This document shows positions 26,561 to 34,106 of a DNA stretch of 64,000 bases, piece after piece. The number at the start of each line of letters is the position of its first letter. Position 1 is the stretch's first letter. This stretch comes from Streptomyces umbrinus (GTDB lineage: Bacteria > Actinomycetota > Actinomycetes > Streptomycetales > Streptomycetaceae): contig NZ_JAUSZI010000002.1 in assembly GCF_030817415.1 (NCBI RefSeq), positions 806,001 through 870,000 of the forward strand. Direction: 5' to 3'. Below the pieces are notes generated by a model that saw only the letters and a list, made by a program, of their open reading frames with translations, was not told the DNA's origin and made no database searches. The translations under genes were made by a program, and so were the position numbers.

Positions 26561-27535
26561 ATGGTTGCCATCACTCGTGCCCGTGCCGGCTCAGGCATGG
26601 ACATCCTGAGCGAAGCGATCGGCAGCGTGCGGATCGGGCGGGCCGAGGCCTGCCGGGTCAGGGAGTCGGGCTCTTGGGGCATGCGATTCCCCGCCTTCGC
26701 GGGCAGCGGGTTCCACATCCTCCTGCGGGGCAGTGGCTGGCTGATCCCGGCAACCGGCCGGCCGCGTGCACTCAAGGCGGGCGATGTCGTTCTCACCCCG
26801 TTCGGTGCCGAACTCGGATTCAGTCACGCGCCAGGCCTGCTCAAGGACTTGCCCCCGGCGGCAGAGGTCGTGCGCGAGGATCCGCACAGTCCCGACCCGA
26901 GCAGTCCCGATCCGAGCAGTCCCGATCCGGCCGACGTCGAGTTCCTCTGCGGCGCGTACTGGCTCGACCACGGTCAAGTACATCCGTACTTGAGAGCGTT
27001 GCCCGAGGTCCTCGTGGTTTCACCGGGCCATGACCGCGCCTTGCAACTGCGGTTGCTGGCCGATCTGCTGGCCGTGGACGTGTCCGAGACACAACCGGGC
27101 AGTGGGGCGACCCGCCCCGCGCTCCTGGACCTGCTGCTGACCCACGCTCTGCGCCAATGGCTGGAGCAGAACCGCGACGCCGACCGGCCGGAGATCGGCG
27201 ATCCCGCCATCGCCGTCGCCTTGCGCGAGATCCATTCGAGCCTGCACAAGCCGTGGACGGTGCAGCAGCTCGGCCAGAGTGTAGGGATGTCGCGGACTGC
27301 GTTCACCAAACGATTCACCGCGATGGTGGGAACGCCACCCATGACGTACCTGACCGGTCGGCGCCTGAGCCACGGGGCCCGTCTGCTCCGGGAGACCAAG
27401 GCGCCACTGGCGAACATCGCCCGTCAGGTCGGCTACTCGACGGAATTCGCGTTCGGAGCCGCTTTCCGCCGTGAGTACGGCATTTCACCAGGCCGTTTCC
27501 GTGACCTGGAGTCCCGCCGGGCCTGTGGAGCCTGA
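26561..27535 (+). CDS. AraC-family regulator with N-terminal cupin
   Basis: A regulator of about 324 residues with a cupin_6-type ligand domain and a C-terminal AraC HTH. The cupin part starts MDILSEAIGSVRIGRAEACR and contains HILLRGSGWLIPATG and LKAGDVVLTPFG. The HTH includes WTVQQLGQSVGMSRTAFTKRF and APLANIARQVGYSTEFAFGAAF. An inserted SPDPSSPDPSSPDP comes from three 15-bp repeats in frame. TTG 26513 and GTG 26537 are possible longer starts, but homology supports a start near 26561. It is convergent with the phenazine operon and could be its regulator. Confidence 0.85.
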   Translation: MVAITRARAGSGMDILSEAIGSVRIGRAEACRVRESGSWGMRFPAFAGSGFHILLRGSGWLIPATGRPRALKAGDVVLTPFGAELGFSHAPGLLKDLPPAAEVVREDPHSPDPSSPDPSSPDPADVEFLCGAYWLDHGQVHPYLRALPEVLVVSPGHDRALQLRLLADLLAVDVSETQPGSGATRPALLDLLLTHALRQWLEQNRDADRPEIGDPAIAVALREIHSSLHKPWTVQQLGQSVGMSRTAFTKRFTAMVGTPPMTYLTGRRLSHGARLLRETKAPLANIARQVGYSTEFAFGAAFRREYGISPGRFRDLESRRACGA

Positions 27536-27561
27536 CCCGGGCGATGGGGCCGGCCAGGCTC
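27528..27561. terminator. Convergent terminator between AraC and phzF
   Basis: GAGCCTG and CAGGCTC form a 7-bp stem, extended by imperfect GC pairs, spanning the stop codons of the two convergent genes. It would end transcription from both sides. Confidence 0.5.
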
Positions 27562-28396
27562 AGGCGAGGAGGGTTCCGTGGGCGGTGATGACCGTTGATC
27601 CTTCGACCTCGACCGTGTCCAGTTGACGGCTGTTGCCCTCTGCCCTGGCGAACATCTGGGACGGGCGGCCCATCTCCACACCTTGGACGATCTCGATCCG
27701 CTTCCCGAACGGGACGAGTCCGTAGCGCGCGAGATGCACCGCGAGCGGGCCGGCGGCCGATCCCGTCCCCGCGTCCTCGCTCACGCCGTAGGCCGGGGAG
27801 AACATCCGCATCCGCCAGTGCTCTCCCGAACCCGTGAAACAGATGGCGGCCATGTCCGGGTGTCTCGCCAGCGCCCGCAGATCGGGCTGGACCCGGGCGA
27901 GGGCCGCCACACTCTCGACTCCGACGTAGACGTGCCGGGGCCCGTTGCGGTAGGCGTCCACCGGAAGGGTCGAGGATTCGAGGCCGAGCGCGTCGAGGAG
28001 TTCGCCCTGCCGCCCGTATGGCTCCCGGACCGGGATCGGCTGGCGCATGGCGGCCGTGACCGTCCGCTCGCGTCGATGGCTGAATTCGATCGGGATGGTG
28101 CCGCCCGCGGTTTCGAGCCGTAACCGGTCCACCGCCGTTGACACGCCCAGCACCGCGGCTGTGCCCAGTACCGGGTGCCCGGCGAACGGCAGTTCGTTGA
28201 CCGGGGTGAAGATGCGGACCCTCCGGTCGCCGTCGGCCCGGGCGGGGAGGACGAACGTCGTCTCCGAGAGGTTCATCTCGCGGGCGATCAGCTGCATCCT
28301 CTCGGCGGGGATGCCGACCGCGTCCGGGAAGACGGCCAGGGGGTTGCCCTGCAGGGCGACCGTGGTGAACACGTCGACGATCACGTACTGGTGCAT
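27560..28396 (-). CDS. phzF: PhzF-like trans-2,3-dihydro-3-hydroxyanthranilate isomerase
   Basis: A 278-residue enzyme of the PhzF/diaminopimelate-epimerase fold. PhzF isomerises trans-2,3-dihydro-3-hydroxyanthranilate (DHHA) to the reactive aminoketone that dimerises toward phenazine. The catalytic Glu45 is present at exactly residue 45 (NLSETTFV). FTPVNELPFAGHP and the EDAGTGSAAGPLAVHL loop carry the conserved His and Asp. The family also includes non-phenazine members, but the surrounding phzB, phzD and phzE homologues fix the role. Codon 92, at 28121-28123, is TTA. It lies 7 bases after the flavoprotein gene and ends the operon. Confidence 0.9.
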   Translation of the reverse strand: MHQYVIVDVFTTVALQGNPLAVFPDAVGIPAERMQLIAREMNLSETTFVLPARADGDRRVRIFTPVNELPFAGHPVLGTAAVLGVSTAVDRLRLETAGGTIPIEFSHRRERTVTAAMRQPIPVREPYGRQGELLDALGLESSTLPVDAYRNGPRHVYVGVESVAALARVQPDLRALARHPDMAAICFTGSGEHWRMRMFSPAYGVSEDAGTGSAAGPLAVHLARYGLVPFGKRIEIVQGVEMGRPSQMFARAEGNSRQLDTVEVEGSTVITAHGTLLA

Positions 28397-28403
28397 GGTG
28401 GGT

Positions 28404-29933
28404 TCAGTCTCCTGCCGCTGCTCTGCCTGCCAGGGCGCCGAACACGAGGGCCTGGCCGATCGTCGCGCCGGTGCCCGGGTAGGCGGACCCGAACGGGCCG
28501 GCGGCGACGTTGCCCGCGGCGTACAGCCCCGGTACGGCCGTTCCGTCGTCTCGCAGTACACGCCCGTCGGGATCGGTGTGCGGGCCGCCGCTGGTTCCGC
28601 CGAGTCCGGGGCGTACCGGCACGGCGTAGAAGGGTGGTGAGTACAGGGGACCCAACGTCGGGTGGACGGCGCCGGGATCGCCCATGACGCCGTCGTAGGG
28701 GTTCGTTCCTCGGTCGTGGTCCGGATCCTCGCCGGCGGCCGCCGCCCAGTTGAATCGGCTGATCGTCTTGGCGAGCGCGTCGCCCGGGACATCGATGAGA
28801 CGCGCCAACTCCAGCAGTGTGCAGGCGCGTTGCAGCCAGTCCGGGTCGGGGTCACCGGGGCGGACCGGGCCGATCGGATAGCGGCGGCGGTGGGCGGCGT
28901 CGACGATCAGCCAGGACGGTTCGGTCGGGTGCAGCGATCGGCCGACCTCGTGGTAGCTCCGGGCCTCGTTGGTGAACCGGTGACCGTCGCAGTCGACCAG
29001 CACCGCACCGGGGCGCGCACGCTCGGCGAGGAGGATCCGGTGCACGGGTTGGCCGTCGATCGCGTCGCCGGGTATCCGGATCGTCGGGCACCACCAGGCC
29101 TGCGACGTGTTGTGCAGCGCGGCCCCGGCGGCGATGGCCATGCGCAGCCCGTCACCGCGGGCGCCCGGTGCTCCGGTGAGGCCGGCAACCGGGCCGCCGA
29201 GGAATCGCCGGACGAACGCCTCGTCGCGTTCGAAGCCACCCGTCGCGAGTACGACCCGTCCGTCGAGCGGAGTGCCGTCGACCGCCACGCCGGTGCCGAG
29301 GAACCTCGTCGCTCTGGCGTGTGTGCGGATGGTGACGCCCGCGTCGATGGCGGCCGTGAGCAGTGCGGCCACCAGTGCCTGCCCCGCGGTGTGTATTCCG
29401 GCCTGTCTGCGCTGCCCGATGAGGTCGGGTGCGGCTTTGCCGGTGAGGAGTTCGGTGAGGGTCGCCCGCGACCGCCAGGGCAGGGCGGCGCGCATGAGGG
29501 CGGCGACCTGCGGTGTGGTGCGGAACGGCCGTGGTTCGAGCGACCGTCCGGCGCCGTACCCGCCCGGCAGCGTGCCGTGGCAGTCCGGTATGGGAAGGGT
29601 GGCCCAGCGCAGCGGTGTCCTCATCTCGAGCCATTCGGCCACGCGCGGTGCCTCGTCGACGAACCGGTCGGACATGGCGGTGTCCGCGGGCACGTACCCG
29701 TATTCGTCGGAGCGGCTGAGCGAACTCAGATACGTACGGGCGCGTTGCCGGGTGTCGTCGGCGGCAAGCGGCAGGTGGTTGCCGGGCAGCCAGGCCGCCC
29801 CGCTGGACAGGGCGGTGGTGCCGCCGATCGTCGAGGTCGCTTCGACAACTGTGACCTCGGCGCCCGATTCCCGTGCCGACAGGGCCGCGGCCAGCCCCGC
29901 CGCGCCCGAACCGACGACGACCACCGAGGTCAT
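28404..29933 (-). CDS. FAD-dependent oxidoreductase, KstD/fumarate-reductase type
   Basis: A 509-residue flavoprotein. The N-terminal FAD site is VVVVGSGAAGLAAALSARES. IGGTTALSSGAAWLPGNH is the conserved loop of 3-ketosteroid dehydrogenases and fumarate reductases. The C-terminal GGTSGGPHTDPDGRVL and PGLYAAGNVAAGPFGSAYPG complete the FAD pocket. These enzymes remove or add hydrogens across C-C bonds next to carbonyls. Its start overlaps the phzB stop (ATGA), so it is an integral member of the phenazine operon. It occupies the place of the missing PhzG oxidase and could oxidise a reduced phenazine precursor; that substrate is inferred. Confidence 0.85.
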   Translation of the reverse strand: MTSVVVVGSGAAGLAAALSARESGAEVTVVEATSTIGGTTALSSGAAWLPGNHLPLAADDTRQRARTYLSSLSRSDEYGYVPADTAMSDRFVDEAPRVAEWLEMRTPLRWATLPIPDCHGTLPGGYGAGRSLEPRPFRTTPQVAALMRAALPWRSRATLTELLTGKAAPDLIGQRRQAGIHTAGQALVAALLTAAIDAGVTIRTHARATRFLGTGVAVDGTPLDGRVVLATGGFERDEAFVRRFLGGPVAGLTGAPGARGDGLRMAIAAGAALHNTSQAWWCPTIRIPGDAIDGQPVHRILLAERARPGAVLVDCDGHRFTNEARSYHEVGRSLHPTEPSWLIVDAAHRRRYPIGPVRPGDPDPDWLQRACTLLELARLIDVPGDALAKTISRFNWAAAAGEDPDHDRGTNPYDGVMGDPGAVHPTLGPLYSPPFYAVPVRPGLGGTSGGPHTDPDGRVLRDDGTAVPGLYAAGNVAAGPFGSAYPGTGATIGQALVFGALAGRAAAGD

Positions 29934-30439
29934 GCCACCTCCCCGTCGGTGGGGATCCCGCCCCTCTTGACGACGGGTACCTCGATGCCCAGAGCCCGCA
30001 TCTGCTCGCAGGGATTCATGAACTCCCGTATCTCCGCGATCTTTCCGTTGTCGAGGCGGAACGAGTGGATGAAGTGGTTGCGGTAGTGGCCCGGCGGATA
30101 GTGGGGGAAGATGATCTGCCCTTCTCCGTCGCACTCGACCCATATGCGGTTGGGGTCCTGGGTCTCGTGGATCTCGACGTTGGTCCAGCGCCAGTCGGGG
30201 AAACACTCGAGCGACCACGCGGCCATCAGGTACAGGTTCTCCCGTCCCGTGACAGCGGCCGGTTGTCCGGTGTCGGTGGTCCAGAGGCCGCCCCGCGCGT
30301 CCTCGGTGAACAGGTGGTGGCGTCGGAGCCTCGCCGGTCCTTCCGTCATGTCCAGGTATCGCTCCACCGTGGCCCGGTTGGTGCGGCGGAGTTCGGAGTC
30401 GTTGTCGACCCACTCCTGGGGCCTCGTGTGTTGGGTCAT
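29930..30439 (-). CDS. phzB: PhzB-like phenazine-forming condensation protein
   Basis: A 169-residue SnoaL/NTF2-fold protein closely matching the PhzA/B family, which helps two aminoketone molecules condense into the tricyclic phenazine skeleton. Diagnostic runs are RRTNRATVERYLDM, GGLWTTDTG, WSLECFPDWRWTN, IWVECDGEG, NHFIHSF and REFMNP with the catalytic Glu. At the position of the usual active-site His73 (as in LAEHAVWSL) this protein has Met72 (LYLMAAWSL), while the nearby Ser is kept. The ATG at 30439 follows GAGGAGATCG. Only one phzA/B copy exists, as is usual outside Pseudomonas. Confidence 0.92.
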   Translation of the reverse strand: MTQHTRPQEWVDNDSELRRTNRATVERYLDMTEGPARLRRHHLFTEDARGGLWTTDTGQPAAVTGRENLYLMAAWSLECFPDWRWTNVEIHETQDPNRIWVECDGEGQIIFPHYPPGHYRNHFIHSFRLDNGKIAEIREFMNPCEQMRALGIEVPVVKRGGIPTDGEVA

Positions 30440-30472
30440 GGTCGATCTCCTCGGTCGCGGGTTGGGCATGTG

Positions 30473-32377
30473 TCAGGCCAGCGCCTCGTCGATGCGCGCG
30501 GCGAAGAGGGCGGGGCCGTTGCGGGTCAGCACCGACTCGGCGTGGAACTGCAGGGAGGCGAAGCCAGGTCCGCGAAGTGCGTGCACCTCGCCGGTGCCTG
30601 CGTCCCGACCGACCTCCACCAGGCCGACCCCTGGCACGTCGAGCTTGTCGGTGTCACTGTGCGCGGCGAACGTGTTGTAGAAGCCCACCGTCTCGTTCTC
30701 GCCGAACAGCTCGATCTCGCGTTGCGTGCCCTGGTGCGGCACAGCACCGCGGCGCACGTCCAACCCGAGTACCAGGCTGAGCAGTTGGTGGCTCAGGCAC
30801 ACGGCGAGGAACGGCTTCCGCCCGGCCAGCAGCCTCTCGATCGCCTCGCGCAGGTGGGAGTTCCTGGGATCGTCGGCGACTCGGGGATCGCCCGGCCCGG
30901 GGCCCAGGACCACAAGATCGTCCGCTTCCCATGAGTAGGGTTCGTCCCAGCGCCGGACGGTCACCACCAGGCCCAGTGAGCGGAGTTGCGCGGCGATCAT
31001 CGCGGTGAACATGTCCTCGGCGTCCACCACCAGGACCCGGCGCGAGGAGGACACGGGCGTCGGCGGTGGGTGTTCGGTGGCGGCGAGCCAGAACCCGGCG
31101 AGGCCGCGTCGGCGGCGTTGGAGCAGGTCCCGTACGTACGGATGCTCGCCGAGCGGGCGACGGCGGCCGGGTCCGGGGCGGGCCGCGGCCCCCGGATCGG
31201 TGGACATGGCTCGGAGCAGGGTCGCCGCCTTGGCGCGGGTCTCCGCCACCTCGGCCGCCGGATCCGAGTGCCGTACGAGCGTGGCGCCGACCCCTGTCCG
31301 TACCTGACCCGTCGGATCGAGATCCGCCGTACGGATCATGATGGCCGAGTCGAGGCGGTGGCCGCCTGTGGGGTCGCGGCCGATCAGCGCTGCGACCCCG
31401 CCGTAGTAACCGCGCCCGGCCGGCTCGTACCGAGTGATCACCCGGCATGCGCTGGCCAGCGGGCTGCCGGTCACCGTGGGCGCGAACATCGTCTCCGACA
31501 GGATGTCCAGCGGATGCCGGCGGGACCGGCCCGTGATGAGGTACTCGGTGTGCGCGAGCCGTGCCATCTCCTTGAGCCGCGGCCCCAGGACCCGGGCACC
31601 GCCGCTGTCACAGACGCGGGCCATCATCTTCAGTTCCTCGTCGAGCACCATGTGCAGCTCGTCGGATTCCTTGTGGCTGTCCAGGAACGCCATCAGTCCG
31701 GCCAGGGTGGGGCCGTCCTCGGGATAGCGGTACGTGCCGCTGATGGGGTTCATCACCGCGTCACCGTCGTGCAGGCTGACGTGGCGTTCCGGCGTGGCGC
31801 CGACGAACGTGCGTGTGCCGGTGTGGATGAGGAAGGTCCAGTACGCGCCCGACTCCTGTTCGCACAGCCGGCGGAAGACGGTGCGTGCCACGTCGAGGTC
31901 GTAGTCGGCGATACGCCCGGCGAAGCGTCGTCCGAGCACGAAGTTGGAGCCCGCGCCCTTCCCGATCTCGTCGCTGACGATCCGTTCGACGGTACGGGCA
32001 TAGGTGTCGTCGTCGGTGTCGAAGTGCCCGTCGACGAGCCGGACCGGGACCTCGGGTATGCGTCGGAGCAGATCGTGCAGCGGCACCACCGCCTGCTCGG
32101 TGATCAGCATCGCGATCAGCGGCGCACCGTCGTCTACACAGTCGAGGCCACGTTCGCGGAGCTGCCGGTAGGGGATGACCGTCAGGACCTCATGCCCCTG
32201 GCCGTCTTCGGTGCCCTCTTCGGCCACCGGGACATCGGCGAGCCTGTCCGGCATGCACAACTCGCCTGTCAGTACGTCGAGTTGATGTCGCCCGGTCCGT
32301 TCCGGGCGGTGCAGCAGGGCGAACGGGGGCGGCTCCGCTGCCAGCACCCGGCGGAGCAGACCTGACGTACCGTTCAC
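30473..32377 (-). CDS. phzE: PhzE-like 2-amino-2-desoxyisochorismate synthase
   Basis: A 634-residue fusion of a chorismate-utilising domain (about 1-430) and a class I glutamine amidotransferase (about 445-634), the length and layout of PhzE. It converts chorismate and glutamine to 2-amino-2-desoxyisochorismate. The synthase part has FVGATPERHVSLHDG, NPISGTYRYP, DELHMVLDEELKMMARVC and FAPTVTGSPLASACRVI. The amidotransferase has the nucleophile Cys in FLAVCLSHQLLSL and the His-x-Glu in LQFHAESV. The GTG start overlaps the phzD stop (GTGA). Anthranilate synthase is the alternative, but the adjacent phzD argues against it. Confidence 0.93.
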   Translation of the reverse strand: MNGTSGLLRRVLAAEPPPFALLHRPERTGRHQLDVLTGELCMPDRLADVPVAEEGTEDGQGHEVLTVIPYRQLRERGLDCVDDGAPLIAMLITEQAVVPLHDLLRRIPEVPVRLVDGHFDTDDDTYARTVERIVSDEIGKGAGSNFVLGRRFAGRIADYDLDVARTVFRRLCEQESGAYWTFLIHTGTRTFVGATPERHVSLHDGDAVMNPISGTYRYPEDGPTLAGLMAFLDSHKESDELHMVLDEELKMMARVCDSGGARVLGPRLKEMARLAHTEYLITGRSRRHPLDILSETMFAPTVTGSPLASACRVITRYEPAGRGYYGGVAALIGRDPTGGHRLDSAIMIRTADLDPTGQVRTGVGATLVRHSDPAAEVAETRAKAATLLRAMSTDPGAAARPGPGRRRPLGEHPYVRDLLQRRRRGLAGFWLAATEHPPPTPVSSSRRVLVVDAEDMFTAMIAAQLRSLGLVVTVRRWDEPYSWEADDLVVLGPGPGDPRVADDPRNSHLREAIERLLAGRKPFLAVCLSHQLLSLVLGLDVRRGAVPHQGTQREIELFGENETVGFYNTFAAHSDTDKLDVPGVGLVEVGRDAGTGEVHALRGPGFASLQFHAESVLTRNGPALFAARIDEALA

Positions 32378-32997
32378 GGCAGGACGTCCTCCGCGGTGAC
32401 CACGACAGCGCACTTCCGCGCGGCGTACTCCAGGGCGAATCGATGGTCCTGCGCCGAGAAGTCGGCGACAGCGTCGGCCACGACGAATGGCTGAACGTCG
32501 TTGCTGAACGCGTCGACCGCGCTGGCCAGGACCCCTATATGGGCGTACACCCCGCAGATGACGAGCTGATCGGCATTGTGCCGGCGCAGCCATGCCAGTA
32601 ACTCGGTACGGAAGAACGCGCTGTACCGCCACTTCGTGAACACCCCGTCCAGCGGCCCGGGTTGCAGTGGTTCAGGCACGTCACGGTCGGCCGGCTCGGC
32701 TGACATTCCCGCACCCCAGAAGTCGGCGAGCAGGCCGCGCTGCGACGGGTCCATGCCACCGGGCTGCATGGTGTACGCCACCGGCATGCCAAGTGCCCGG
32801 CACCGGTCCAGTACCGAGACCGTGTTCCGTACGAGCTGACTGGTCATGGTGTCGGGAAAGGGGCGCAGGAAGTACCGCTGCATGTCATGTATCAACAACG
32901 CGCCGCGCCGCGGGTCGACCGTCCAGTCGGCCACGTTCTTCGGCAGGTCCGCCGGTATCGGCAACGGGTACGACTCGATGTCCGCGATGCCAGTCAT
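32374..32997 (-). CDS. phzD: PhzD-like isochorismatase (DHHA-forming)
   Basis: A 207-residue isochorismatase that hydrolyses 2-amino-2-desoxyisochorismate to DHHA and pyruvate. Catalytic Asp38 is in LLIHDMQRYFLRPF, the conserved Lys is in FTKWRYSAFFRT, and ICGVYAHIGVLASAVDAF matches PhzD closely, with Gly in place of the cysteine-hydrolase nucleophile region. AAGGA lies seven bases before the ATG. The Leu at 32599-32601 is a TTA codon, so the first gene of the operon should need bldA. The promoter must lie in 33001-33371. Confidence 0.92.
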   Translation of the reverse strand: MTGIADIESYPLPIPADLPKNVADWTVDPRRGALLIHDMQRYFLRPFPDTMTSQLVRNTVSVLDRCRALGMPVAYTMQPGGMDPSQRGLLADFWGAGMSAEPADRDVPEPLQPGPLDGVFTKWRYSAFFRTELLAWLRRHNADQLVICGVYAHIGVLASAVDAFSNDVQPFVVADAVADFSAQDHRFALEYAARKCAVVVTAEDVLP

Positions 32998-33000
32998 GCT

Positions 33001-33371
33001 GAATTCCTTTTCGGCTTACGGCGGTTCGGCCGGGGTGGCTCGTGAAGTTGCACGATCCGTGGTGCCCCGGCGTCGACTACGACGGCCTACGCAACCACCG
33101 CCTCTTGCCCCACAGCCATACGCGCAAGGCCGCGATCCATACGCGTCTGAGCCTGATGTACTGCGCCCAAGGCAGTGAGCAGAGTTGGCTACTGAATGAT
33201 CAGAAGTTGGCTGAACAGCCAGCTGGGTTCACGCGTACAGTGCGGCAGCAAGGCTGAAGATCATCTGACCGGCCCGGACGTCTGGAACCTGCCCAGTCCT
33301 GGCTTTGGGACACACGGCATCCGCGTCCATTCCCACGAACACGTTCAGAAATTGCTCTGGAGACACACCTG
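33001..33371. promoter_or_regulatory. Noncoding leader and control region of the phenazine operon
   Basis: No convincing gene is present in these 370 bases. Two exact copies of CCATACGCG lie at 33116-33124 and 33137-33145, 21 bp apart (two helical turns), about 120-150 bp upstream of phzD. The same CATACG core occurs in the NRPS/LysR divergent region and a related GCATACG before the monooxygenase and AraC genes. This looks like a regulator binding site. No clear -10/-35 pair could be fixed. Confidence 0.45.
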
Positions 33372-33923
33372 ATGAAGCTAGCCAAGCGGCTTGTCCTCAC
33401 CACCACGGCTCTCGCCACTGTCACCGCCGCCACGCTCGTAGGCGCGACGGTCGGCCCGGCGGCGGCTTCGCAGCCCGCCCGCACCGGCGTCGAGGTACCC
33501 GACGCGCTGAAGGTCCCGGACGGCAACCGGCTCACCGGCGTCTTCTCCGCCGAAGGCGTCCAGACCTACACCTGCACCGACGGCGCCTGGAAGCTGCTGG
33601 AGCCCGCTGCCACCCTGTGGGCCAAGAAGGACCACTCGCGCCGCACGGTCGCCCTCCACTCCCGCGGCCCCGTCTGGGTGTCCACGGTGGACGGCAGCGC
33701 CGTCAACGCCGCCGCCGTTGCCACCTCCCCCAAGGCCGGCACCATCCCCGAACTCCTCCTGAAGTCCACCGCCACTCGCGGCACCGGGGTCTTCGCCGAC
33801 GTCTCCTACATCCAGCGCCTCAACACGCGCGGCGGCGTCGCTCCCACCACCGCCTGCACCGGCACGGACCAGACGAGCGTCCCGTACTCCGCCACCTACA
33901 CCTTCTACAAGCCCGCCAAGTAA
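33372..33923 (+). CDS. Secreted DUF3455 protein
   Basis: A 183-residue predicted exported protein. A signal peptide covers about the first 32 residues (MKLAKRLVLTTTALATV, cleavage near AAASQP). The mature part has VPDGNRLTGVFSAEGVQTYTC and WVSTVDGSAV, the features of DUF3455. Two cysteines in the mature part (TYTCTDG and TACTGTD) could form a disulfide. The family is widespread in actinomycetes and fungi without a known function. It is followed by a strong terminator, so it is probably monocistronic. Confidence 0.88.
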   Translation: MKLAKRLVLTTTALATVTAATLVGATVGPAAASQPARTGVEVPDALKVPDGNRLTGVFSAEGVQTYTCTDGAWKLLEPAATLWAKKDHSRRTVALHSRGPVWVSTVDGSAVNAAAVATSPKAGTIPELLLKSTATRGTGVFADVSYIQRLNTRGGVAPTTACTGTDQTSVPYSATYTFYKPAK

Positions 33924-33931
33924 TGCGGTAG

Positions 33932-33984
33932 GCAGCAACGGCAGTGGCCCCTGGGCGATTTCGAGGGGCCACTGCTGTTGCTGC
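33932..33984 (+). terminator. Strong intrinsic terminator of the DUF3455 gene
   Basis: A 20-bp stem, GCAGCAACGGCAGTGGCCCC paired with its complement at 33965-33984, has only one G-T wobble and a 13-base loop. It begins nine bases after the stop codon. Confidence 0.85.
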
Positions 33985-34106
33985 CCCCGGCAGCAGAACG
34001 TACGACGTGGACAGAAGCCATGCACCGGACCGACCTCCGGCCGCTACGCTCGGTCCGGTTCGAACAAACGACGACCGGTGGGTGTCCAGGCCGCCGGGAA
34101 GGAAAC

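Noticed and set aside
33042..33257. 71-codon frame in the phenazine leader
   Set aside because: No ribosome-binding site, no domain and poor codon bias; it is better explained as control DNA.
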